DNA from: Auricularia sp. M13
Lineage: Eukaryota; Basidiomycota; Agaricomycetes; Auriculariales; Auriculariaceae
Direction of reading: 5' to 3'
Length of the DNA stretch: 64,000 nucleotides
Assembly: GCA_037042915.1 (NCBI GenBank)
Contig: CM073199.1
Coordinates: 1,178,001-1,242,000, forward strand
A model generated the notes under the pieces. The model was given only the letters and a program-made list of their open reading frames with translations. It was not told the origin of the DNA and did not search any database. Of this stretch, positions 55,874-64,000 are shown one piece after another. The translations under genes and the position numbers were made by a program. Position 1 is the stretch's first letter, and each line of letters opens with the position of its first letter.

Positions 55874-55948
55874 GGGCTGTAACACTGCCACTTGATCTCC
55901 ACCACTTCCATAATCATCTAAAATCTACTACTTGAGAGCATACACGCG

Positions 55949-57415
55949 TCATTCGCGGGTCCAGCCTATGTATGGCTTTGTACACACTACTGACATAATT
56001 CTGTTTATGTTGAGCGTACGGCTGCCATCATCACCCTCCGTTGTCAACCTCCAGAATCCAGTTGATGTTCCAATATCCTCCATCGCTTTAGGCTGGCACC
56101 TTGAGAAGTTCCCCGTAATCACAATATCCTTGAATTTCACTAAAAGAGAATGTTTAGCATCTGTAGGCAGAGCGGTTGCGATGAACTCGTAGAGAGCTTC
56201 AGTAGAAATGACAGCCGGTTTCGTTTCTATAGCCCTCTCCAGAATCAAGGTCGTAAGATTTGGGCTGTTGATTGCACCTCCGTCCCAAGGCTCCGGCAGG
56301 GTGTTTGCCAGTATGCGAAGGGTTCTGAGACGAGGGAATTCATAGCCTTTCTCACACAGCTCGCGGAATCCGGTATGCAATGTTATCGCGAGGAGAACAA
56401 CGCGATCCGGCTGTATGACCTTGCCCAGAAATGATTCAGACGTCATGTGACGAATTCCAAGGTGGTCAAATTCCCGAATCCAAGCGCGAGTGAGGGAAGT
56501 GACCGTCATGGTTCCCCACGGTCGGGGTTTGCCCAGGCGTGGATGAAATTGGGTTCTCATACACAGACAAATTTCGCCTTCCCTGGGTAGGATCATTCGG
56601 ATCAGACGCGGAGAAATCTGGACGATGCGAGTACTGAGAATTGGAATGCACGTGTCCCTGAGATATGGAATGCACTCCTCATCGTACACGACCAGATGCT
56701 GCAACACATCCACCTGGATTTGGTCTAACCTTGGGAATCCACGTATGATCTGCCGCTGCTGACCGAGAGCGTCGTAATCCAATCGCAGGTCAATAGTCCT
56801 AGAGCGAGGTATGCAGTCGAGAACTCTTTGTATGTGTGTCGGTTCATCCACGTAGTAAGCCGCCACAAAGTCAACGGTGTGGCGCACAGGTCTCACTTGC
56901 TGGGAAGGCACAACGTGCTGGAGTAGTACTCGCTCGAGTGAAGTGTGCGCATGAGCTTGGAAGAGTTCCGGGATGGGCTCGAGTTCCGGGCAGGGGAGAT
57001 CCATTAAAACCTGCAGATTTTTCAGACGAGGGGCATCCAGGGCGAATAGCGGCCAGAGAATTCTCGCAAATGCAGGCGAGACGATGAATGCTAGTTCCTC
57101 TGCGCGAACGATATGCTTCCGTAAAACTGGCACCAACATGCCAGTCACAATTTCCGTGGGTAGAATGCAGTGGATGGAGAGAGAGATAGTTGCGTGAGGG
57201 TGCGGCATAGAGGTTAGCCTGTCGATGAATGTATATGTTCTACCAGCGGTCAGATGGCTGGCATCCAATTCCAAGTACTTCCAGAATGAGGTATGGGTCC
57301 TTGCTGCTGCTCTCCAGCTGCGGGAAACGTGCGAGGAAGCCAGGAGCTGTGAAAAATCAACATGATCGAAAATTGTCAACAGAACATCGGAACAAATGTC
57401 ACCGATGATAGCCAT
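55949..57415 (-). CDS. F-box-like protein 3
   Basis: Intronless, 488 aa, from ATG 57415 (MAIIGDICSDVLLTIFDHVD) to 55949. The frame is open further upstream without an ATG, so this start is the first possible. The F-box-like segment continues with SSHVSRSWRAAARTHTSFWK. Family landmarks are LWPLFALDAPRLKNLQVLMD, CIPRSRTIDLRL, PWGTMTVTSLTRAWIREFDH, LHTGFRELCEKGYEFPRLRT and the ending TKPYIGWTRE. It is divergent from F-box gene 4, with 560 bp between the starts. It would act as an SCF adaptor if Skp1 binding is conserved. Confidence 0.75.
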   Translation of the reverse strand: MAIIGDICSDVLLTIFDHVDFSQLLASSHVSRSWRAAARTHTSFWKYLELDASHLTAGRTYTFIDRLTSMPHPHATISLSIHCILPTEIVTGMLVPVLRKHIVRAEELAFIVSPAFARILWPLFALDAPRLKNLQVLMDLPCPELEPIPELFQAHAHTSLERVLLQHVVPSQQVRPVRHTVDFVAAYYVDEPTHIQRVLDCIPRSRTIDLRLDYDALGQQRQIIRGFPRLDQIQVDVLQHLVVYDEECIPYLRDTCIPILSTRIVQISPRLIRMILPREGEICLCMRTQFHPRLGKPRPWGTMTVTSLTRAWIREFDHLGIRHMTSESFLGKVIQPDRVVLLAITLHTGFRELCEKGYEFPRLRTLRILANTLPEPWDGGAINSPNLTTLILERAIETKPAVISTEALYEFIATALPTDAKHSLLVKFKDIVITGNFSRCQPKAMEDIGTSTGFWRLTTEGDDGSRTLNINRIMSVVCTKPYIGWTRE

Positions 57416-57475
57416 GGCATGGTCTATGAAGCTATGAAGGACGGGGGTAGAGGATGGTGAAGCTGATGGTTGAGC

Positions 57476-57482
57476 TATATAG
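57476..57482 (-). promoter_or_regulatory. TATA-like box of F-box gene 3
   Basis: TATATAG lies about 61 bp upstream of the ATG at 57415. Confidence 0.4.
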
Positions 57483-57907
57483 CCGCCAGTGAACCTTCTG
57501 TCGGACAAGAGTACAATTTGGTAGAAGACGTATCAAGGTCCGAAGAGTGTAACTAGAAGACCGTAGCTTACCTCTAGCCTGCTATCATGTACGCACGGGA
57601 TAGTTTTGACCAGCTACAAGATATTTGCGCGCTTAGTACCTTGTAGATGAATACAAGTAGAGTAGAAGGTAAGATGGGAAGCTTGCGGGCTCTTTTCAAA
57701 TTGCCCTACGTCGGAGATCTAATGATGCAGCAACGCGCTCTGACAAGTGACTACGTCGTCGCGCGCTCCACATACGAACAACAAATAGCATCGCTCGCGT
57801 GACAACGACATTCACGCGTGAGTGTGCATGGCGTAGTGGGCTTCTGGGACCTTGTAAGCACCTGCTTGTTATTTCGCTTTCGTGCCCCGAGCCTCTGCGC
57901 CTTCGTG

Positions 57908-58410
57908 GCGGTTCTAAAGTGGATCCTTGTAGCATTTCCTGATATAAGAGGCCTTCGCGCGCCAGGTGCATCCGTCATGCTGCCAGCTTCTATACTCACT
58001 GCCGATCTGCTTCTCCTGGTCTTCGACGACCTCGAACTTGGTGCCATTCGTACCTGCTCCGGTGTTTCTCGGGTATGGAGAGCTTGCGCCCGAGGTCATC
58101 CGACGTATTGGAAGATGCTTTCCATCAACTGCGATACCGACCTATTCCCCGGGTTTACGGACCTCTTTCTCGACAGACTGAACGCGAAGAGTGCACTCCA
58201 TACCACCATCTGCCTTTCTCTTAGATGGACTCATCCATCGGCTGAAATGAGAAAGGTCGTTATACCCGCACTAAAACTGCATGTTCATCGCCTGGAAGAG
58301 CTCGCTATCATCGTCTCTCAATCGCTAGCCAAGGATCTGTGGACGTTATTCGTTCTCGACGCGCCGCACTTGCGAAGTCTTCAAGTCGTGGTCAACGCGG
58401 TAGACCAAGA
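57908..58410 (+). repeat. 503-bp perfect duplicate, left copy
   Basis: Identical to 62709-63211 as read here, direct orientation, offset 4,801 bp. It contains the TATA box, the 5' UTR and the first 144 codons of F-box gene 4. The base before and the bases after differ. Confidence 0.95.
57943..57948 (+). promoter_or_regulatory. TATA box of F-box gene 4
   Basis: TATAAG lies 29-34 bp upstream of the ATG at 57977. It is duplicated at 62744-62749. Confidence 0.5.
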
Positions 58411-59458
58411 TGCACCGCAGGTGCCTGCGCTATTCAATACACACACATTCACTGCCCTGCAGCGTGTGTTTCTTCTGGATGTGGCTTTGCCTCCTCGTCT
58501 ACAGCCTCTTAAGCACGCCACTAAAGGACTTAAAGTCATATATGATGCACTTCCTGCTGATGAACAAATTCAGCGAGTTCGCAACTGGATACCTCGTTCG
58601 GAGTCTGTCGACATCTGGCCTCGAAATTCCAATAAAATGCTAAGGCCTCGTGATTTCACCAATCTTCTCTATCCGTCATTGCATCTGCGAATTGGAGAAC
58701 ATTTAAAACATGTGGTCCTGTACCGGGAGGATGATCTGCGACATCTACGAGGCGTCGATATACCCATGCTGAATATCCGCATTCCCAGGCTATCGCCCGC
58801 ACTTGCCCGCAGTCTAGTACCCCGCAATGATATCCTCTGTCTACGCATTGGGACACAATATCATCCGCGCAGCTGTGGTCCATGGGGTTTGGTCACAATT
58901 ACTACACCCGACAGAGGCATCGTTCGTCATATCGATTGTCTCAATATTCGACACATGACGTCCCCTGCCTTCATGTCTGCCGTTCTACACGTGGATCGGA
59001 TTACGGTTCTTGTTGTTCCTCTGTCAATTGTCTTCCGGGAGCTATGTCAGCACGGCTTCTCGCTTCCTCGACTAGCGAGACTCTGCATTGGCCTCAATAA
59101 TCTTCCACAACCAGATGCCAGCTGGGTGAAGGAGCCCATTCGATGCCCCAGCCTTCGCGTTCTTGAACTCCAGAGGGAGTTCAAGGAGTCCGAGGCCGTG
59201 GTTTCACGCTTTCAACTCGAGTCATTTATCGCAGCAGTACTCGCCGATAATCATGATATCGCCCTTCACGTAATTCTCAAAGACGTTCGCATGACGGGAG
59301 CTCATACCCGAAGTGATTTGATTACATCAATCGAGTATCAAAGACATATGAATCCCTGGTTTGATCTGGAAATGAATGAAGCGGGGGAAAAGGCCAGAAA
59401 CATCAATAAGATACCTTGGGTATTTCAGATGCCTAGGCTCAACTGGATGGAAGCCTGA
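57977..59458 (+). CDS. F-box-like protein 4
   Basis: Intronless, 493 aa, start MLPASILTADLLLLVFDDLE. The F-box-like N-terminus includes RTCSGVSRVWRACARGHPTY. Family landmarks are LWTLFVLDAPHLRSLQVVVN, WIPRSESVDIWP, PWGLVTITTPDRGIVRHIDC, PLSIVFRELCQHGFSLPRLA and the ending MPRLNWMEA. The first 144 codons are identical to F-box gene 5, after which the two proteins differ at many positions. Predicted SCF substrate adaptor; the varied C-terminal repeats would set substrate choice. Confidence 0.78.
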   Translation: MLPASILTADLLLLVFDDLELGAIRTCSGVSRVWRACARGHPTYWKMLSINCDTDLFPGFTDLFLDRLNAKSALHTTICLSLRWTHPSAEMRKVVIPALKLHVHRLEELAIIVSQSLAKDLWTLFVLDAPHLRSLQVVVNAVDQDAPQVPALFNTHTFTALQRVFLLDVALPPRLQPLKHATKGLKVIYDALPADEQIQRVRNWIPRSESVDIWPRNSNKMLRPRDFTNLLYPSLHLRIGEHLKHVVLYREDDLRHLRGVDIPMLNIRIPRLSPALARSLVPRNDILCLRIGTQYHPRSCGPWGLVTITTPDRGIVRHIDCLNIRHMTSPAFMSAVLHVDRITVLVVPLSIVFRELCQHGFSLPRLARLCIGLNNLPQPDASWVKEPIRCPSLRVLELQREFKESEAVVSRFQLESFIAAVLADNHDIALHVILKDVRMTGAHTRSDLITSIEYQRHMNPWFDLEMNEAGEKARNINKIPWVFQMPRLNWMEA

Positions 59459-60600
59459 AAACTTGCGCGTCACAGCCACCTGCTCGTCCTATAATCGCAC
59501 CAAGCATTGTAAATACAGCGCGTTGAAGTCAGACTGGCCGCAAGTGGCGAGTAGGCTTCATCTGCTACAGTAGTTGCCAGGCGCGTTCAACAAATAGGGA
59601 CGCGTTTAGTTGGCTTTCGACGGTTAGGAGTGCATGAAAGTGATACCAGTCGGCAGGCGATGAGACGCGGAAAACTTGGATATGAGTCAACGCAAGAGGA
59701 GTATCACACGGCAGACTGAGGACGAGAATTCCGAAGCGCCATACGGGAAGAACCATCGAGAGAACGGTGCCGCCAACACCGCAGAATGGGGTAGTACGCC
59801 GATGTGAGCGGATTCCAATATTCCTCTACTTGGGGACTTTGTGAATCGTCTCCGCGCGTAATATGCTGCCTCGGAGATTCCGGTTCAGATGACGTTCGGA
59901 AAAGCCCACCAGTTTTCATCATCCAAACGGGCGCTGCGCGCGTGTACGCGTCTGGCGAGCCGCCTGGTCGACCCATCTGGCGATGTATTCAGCACGCCCG
60001 CTCCGTCACAGCTGACTCCTCAAGCCGAGCCACTCAATTGAGAGCTCGCAATCGCAGTTGTCCAAATTGAGTCAAAAACCGAAAAACTCAGACTGGACTC
60101 AGACTGGACCTGGGCCGGCGGTGATGGAGGCAGACGAGGACGTCCCGCAGGTAAGCCGCTGGCTGCCGTTTGCGTATACGACCGTAGCATCGTCGGCACA
60201 TCCTCATCCCTCCAGCTCAATCGGGGCGCAGAACACGCAGACGTCGAGATCCACCTTGTTCTCCGGCGGCAAAGAGGCGTGTCACAGGCAAGAACACCGA
60301 CAGAGCTCAAGAAGCCAGCCTCCGACTAGACAATTTGACGAGCGGGTCCGCGCGGTGGGTGATGGGCTGAGCGCGCCGTCGGTCAAGTGCGTCACACGGT
60401 TCGAGTGGACTGCATCCGTGGGCACTGTATCGGACCGGGGAACCGAGCCGAGGTCTCGGGGAAGATGTGCGCGCGTCTATCAACCGCATTCAATTCAGCC
60501 ATTCGTCCACATCCCTTTGTGTAATACCCAACCCGCTCCAGAACTCGAAAATGGTGTATGGATCAAAATTGTATTTATAGAGAATTTCTAAGAAGTCTTT
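59459..60600. other. gene fragments and a dispersed repeat
   Basis: 60130-60345 is homologous to 41960-42180. It reads as an exon, a GTAAGC intron and then LNRGAEHADVEIHLVLRRQR, ending in a stop at about 60330. It is too short and lacks a start, so I treat it as a fragment. The remainder shows nothing I can support. Confidence 0.35.
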
Positions 60601-60726
60601 TCGACCTGAAGGCCATTCTACCGAGAGGGAAAGATCATTATTGGTTTGCTTGGGCTTCTGGGCATTGAGTTGACATTGATCTTCCCATGACCACGTGCGT
60701 GGGCGTGACTGGAGGAGGAGTGAGGT

Positions 60727-60890
60727 TTACGATGGCTCGTAGAGGGCGAAGAGCGGGACGGCCAGTTGCTTAGCATATGCGTCAGCAGGTTTGTTCGGCT
60801 TCAGCCTGAGCTTGACTGCGGGTCCCGAGAGCGAAGACAGCATTTGCCGTTTTGTCGGGATACCTCTCGGAATACACTTCCTACCTTCCT
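60727..60890 (-). CDS. possible last exon of an unknown gene
   Basis: An acceptor-like AG near 60890 is followed on the minus strand by GIPTKRQMLSSLSGPAVKLR and PADAYAKQLAVPLFALYEPS with a stop at 60727. No upstream exon could be joined with confidence; the plus-strand alternative is weaker. Confidence 0.25.
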
Positions 60891-61442
60891 TCCTTCCACA
60901 GGGAATATCACACATCCAAGTCGTGCCGGCTCCTTGGGAAGCGCACACTGCGAGCGCCGCTCGAGCATGGAGCAGCAATTGGGACGCCTGTTCGTTCGCT
61001 ATTTTGGACCGCTATTTGCCATGCGACCATCGCGAGACCTTGCTCCAAAAGGCCGTCGAGGCTTCATGCATCATCTGAATGATAAGAGAGGTGCCGCGCT
61101 GATTGCGTGCACTGCTGCAGCCATGCAATCCACGCGAGACCCTGACACATGAAGCGGCCATTCGTAAAGGCGGCTTCCCCGTCATACAATATTATCCTAT
61201 CCTATCTTATCCAGAAGGTTAAGGTACCCCACAATCACAGAAGTGGGACATTGATTTTGAAGTCGTGTTTCAGCCAGCCACCGATCGTAGACTACAATAA
61301 GTACCATCTAAGGCAAAAGACTGGCAATTAACAGCAGCGACAGGTCTCATAGCAAGGACAGCAGCAACAAAAAGAAAGCCAACGAAAACTGGGACGATCA
61401 ACACTGTAAGACACGTGAATAGGCATCACAACGAACGGAATC
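60891..61442. other. gene-free spacer
   Basis: No supported frame. It includes a short tandem TATCCTATCCTATCTTATCC near 61193 and probably the 3' UTR of the zinc-finger gene. Confidence 0.35.
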
Positions 61443-62293
61443 TCAAAGCTTTTTGAGTGTGCGCTCGATCATGGGCCGCGCGACGCCTTGGAGAACAAGC
61501 TCTGCGCGCTTCGTACGCTTGAGCAGGCGGCGCTGCCTCCGGATGCCCTCAGGCGTGCCCTCGATGAAGAGCGTGTGTCGCCACTCGCACTCGCGGTAGA
61601 CGTCCCAGTGGCGGCTGCGCGCATCCGCACGGCGGAAGGCCTTTCCACAGCCGCCGTGGCACGGGAACGGGCGCTCGCCCGTGTGCGAGCGTCGGTGCCG
61701 CTCGCAGTCATGCTTGCGGACGAACTTGACGCCGCAGAAGTCGCATATGAACTGCTGGTCGTCCTGCAGACTGTGAGACGCCAAATTTGAGAGAGAATGG
61801 GACTCGATATACGTACAGTGACAATGAAAGTCTTGCCGCGAGCTTTGTCGCAGCGCGGGTAGCCCTTGCGCGAAGGTGAGCCGGCTGGGAACTGTGATAG
61901 CGAGGCGTGCGGCAGCTCGAAGTCCTCCTGCTTGACGCCGTCAAATGGCCGGGGCGACGAAGAGAGCGGGCTGCTGCGGCACGTGGACGGCCCCGAATAT
62001 TCCCCACCGGACGATGGCGCGTCCAGCGAGTAGCACACCGCGCCCAACATCGCCCGGGGCCCCGGCTGGGGCTCGTCGACGGGCGTCAGCGCGCCAGCGA
62101 GCGAGTAGGAGACATTGTACACGGGAACTGAGGGCAGCGCGGGCGGAGGTGTGAGCGCGGCCGTGCAGCATGGCAGCGTGCACGGCGCGGAGTGGCTGAG
62201 TTCAAGTGGCGCGGTGGTTACCCACGCGTGCTCGTCGACGCGCGAGAAGACGGGCGCTGCGTACGATGCCGCGTTAGCAAAGAACGCCGCCAT
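61443..62293 (-). CDS. C2H2 zinc-finger transcription factor-like protein
   Basis: Two exons, 62293-61817 and 61763-61443, joined by a 53-nt intron (GTACGT donor, CTGCAG acceptor), give 265 aa. The N-terminal 150 residues are Pro/Ser/Ala-rich. The C-terminal exon has a canonical finger (CDFCGVKFVRKHDCERHRRS, then H: Cys-x2-Cys-x12-His-x3-His). A second, atypical finger-like motif (CHGGCGKAFRRADARSRHWD) is followed by Cys instead of the last His. A basic tail (RRQRRLLKRTKRAE) could be a nuclear signal. Probably a DNA-binding regulator; target unknown. Confidence 0.75.
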
Positions 62294-62333
62294 ATTGGTT
62301 GGTGGTGCAGTGGCGGGGCATGAGGTGAAGCCA

Positions 62334-62340
62334 TTTTATA
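62334..62340 (-). promoter_or_regulatory. TATA box of the C2H2 gene
   Basis: TATAAAA on the minus strand, 41-47 bp upstream of the ATG at 62293. Confidence 0.6.
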
Positions 62341-62708
62341 CATGTGATCAGTCCGCTCCTTCCCTTTCGGCAGTAAACTCAACAATTTCGCAAATTTCTC
62401 GAGCGTCATCCACGAATTTAAATATATTGACGATCGTTCCATGTCTTATCCGATCACGCTGGTTCAGGGTCGGGACAAGTTTGAATCCTACAAAATCCTC
62501 CGAGCTTTGCGCGAGCCCACTGCAGATTTGACTCCCTGCTCCAGCCTGGTGAGAAGATGACTAATACATCACAAGAAGTCGGACCCAAATCTGCGGTCGC
62601 ATCCAGATTCTACAAGTACCTAGCTTCTAGGCTATGCACACAAGCACTGCAACTCCTGCATACTACTACTACAACTACGGCGCAAAATCTTGTGCGGCTA
62701 TTTGCTGC

Positions 62709-63211
62709 GCGGTTCTAAAGTGGATCCTTGTAGCATTTCCTGATATAAGAGGCCTTCGCGCGCCAGGTGCATCCGTCATGCTGCCAGCTTCTATACTCAC
62801 TGCCGATCTGCTTCTCCTGGTCTTCGACGACCTCGAACTTGGTGCCATTCGTACCTGCTCCGGTGTTTCTCGGGTATGGAGAGCTTGCGCCCGAGGTCAT
62901 CCGACGTATTGGAAGATGCTTTCCATCAACTGCGATACCGACCTATTCCCCGGGTTTACGGACCTCTTTCTCGACAGACTGAACGCGAAGAGTGCACTCC
63001 ATACCACCATCTGCCTTTCTCTTAGATGGACTCATCCATCGGCTGAAATGAGAAAGGTCGTTATACCCGCACTAAAACTGCATGTTCATCGCCTGGAAGA
63101 GCTCGCTATCATCGTCTCTCAATCGCTAGCCAAGGATCTGTGGACGTTATTCGTTCTCGACGCGCCGCACTTGCGAAGTCTTCAAGTCGTGGTCAACGCG
63201 GTAGACCAAGA
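62709..63211 (+). repeat. 503-bp perfect duplicate, right copy
   Basis: Identical to 57908-58410 as read here, including the TATA box at 62744-62749. It ends inside the coding region of F-box gene 5. Confidence 0.95.
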
Positions 63212-64000
63212 CATACCACAGGTGCCCGGGATGTTCAATGTTCACGCATACAATTCCCTCCAACGCGTTTTCCTTTTCGATGTGCCACTCCCTCCTGGCC
63301 TTGAGCCGGTGAGACACGTCGTGAAGGCGCTGAAAGCTACGCATCTTCAGCAATCCACTGATAGGCCGCTCGTTTTGGATTGGATTCCGCGCTCGGAGAC
63401 TCTTGATGTGTATTCGAGACCGACTTCGAGACCGACTTCAGATGCGGGACACAGCTCTGCCATACATATGGCAGACTTGCAACATCTCGTTCTCTATCAC
63501 CAGGACGACATTAACCGAGCTGCGCACAGTTGTATCCCGATCCTTAGTCTTCGCAGCCCAAACCTTTTGCCCAGGCACGCTGAAACCTTGCTTCCGCCGG
63601 GTGGTCCGCTCTGTCTTTGTATCAGGGCCCTTTATCATCCCCGCGTTCGCTCGCCTTGGGGTGTGGTAATAGCTACCACTCCAGATAGGAGCGTCGTTCG
63701 ACAGTACGCTTATCTACAAATACCTCATATGACGTCCGAGCCCTTTCTGCGCGCTGTCGTGAAAGCCGACAGGTTGACAGTGCTTATCATCCCACTCAAC
63801 GTTGGGTTCCGCGAGGTCTGCAAATACGGATTTCGCTTTCCACATCTTAGGACGCTGTGCCTGGTAGTCAACTCGATTCCGGACTTCCGCAGTGGCTCGA
63901 ATTCAAATTGGGGTGCCGTCCACTGCCCCAAGTTACGCGACCTCATACTTAAGAGGCAGATGGACTGTTACCAGGGGGTCGTCACACGCACCAAGTTGGA
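62778..64000 (+). CDS. F-box-like protein 5, 3' end beyond the window
   Basis: Open without a stop for 407 codons from the ATG at 62778 to the window edge. The first 144 codons equal those of F-box gene 4. From residue 146 the sequence changes to its own version of the family scaffold: LQRVFLFDVPLPPGLEP, WIPRSETLDVYS, PWGVVIATTPDRSVVRQYAY, PLNVGFREVCKYGFRFPHLR. A 12-bp duplication (CGAGACCGACTT) near 63416-63439 adds four residues. By comparison with its paralogues about 80 codons are missing from view. The gene looks intact and chimeric. Confidence 0.75.
   Translation, partial: MLPASILTADLLLLVFDDLELGAIRTCSGVSRVWRACARGHPTYWKMLSINCDTDLFPGFTDLFLDRLNAKSALHTTICLSLRWTHPSAEMRKVVIPALKLHVHRLEELAIIVSQSLAKDLWTLFVLDAPHLRSLQVVVNAVDQDIPQVPGMFNVHAYNSLQRVFLFDVPLPPGLEPVRHVVKALKATHLQQSTDRPLVLDWIPRSETLDVYSRPTSRPTSDAGHSSAIHMADLQHLVLYHQDDINRAAHSCIPILSLRSPNLLPRHAETLLPPGGPLCLCIRALYHPRVRSPWGVVIATTPDRSVVRQYAYLQIPHMTSEPFLRAVVKADRLTVLIIPLNVGFREVCKYGFRFPHLRTLCLVVNSIPDFRSGSNSNWGAVHCPKLRDLILKRQMDCYQGVVTRTKL

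Overview
The window looks like nuclear DNA of a filamentous basidiomycete, most likely an agaricomycete. The reasons are dense 45-65 nt introns with CTRAY-type branch points, intron-rich housekeeping genes, a family of about 480-aa F-box-like proteins, and TATA boxes 25-65 bp upstream of many start codons. No bacterial, organellar or rRNA features are visible. I saw no reverse transcriptase, integrase, capsid or tyrosine-recombinase signature on either strand. Start codons used here are ATG only.

Left arm (1-14.3 kb): the 5' end of an unrecognised gene, a tRNA-derived SINE-like element, a complete nine-exon cytosolic leucyl-tRNA synthetase (1435-5167), an Ala-rich basic protein, several small unknown genes, and a WD40 protein with a C-terminal membrane helix (12690-14279).

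Middle (14.6-41.1 kb): a nested, imperfect palindrome. GC-rich satellite blocks with a period near 169-170 bp lie in the order A(forward), B(reverse), C(forward), D(reverse). A and D carry an almost identical 2.4-kb segment with the same two genes in inverted copies (16683-18626 and 36243-38187). B and C carry the same head module in inverted orientation and bracket an 8.8-kb unique core (24.4-33.2 kb) with three unrecognised multi-exon genes, two of them head to head. A fifth block, E (52.4-54.7 kb), shares its head with D.

Right arm (41-64 kb): two zinc-finger genes, fragments of decayed genes, an 0.8-kb element with 160-bp terminal inverted repeats, and five F-box-like genes on both strands. 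Two of these share 503 bp of perfect identity covering promoter and N-terminus and then diverge abruptly, as expected from gene conversion or a chimeric duplication. LeuRS is housekeeping. The F-box products would be substrate adaptors of SCF ubiquitin ligases if they bind Skp1. No pathway links the remaining genes. The main interest is the inverted satellite architecture, the unknown core gene trio, and the unusual number of GC-AG introns.
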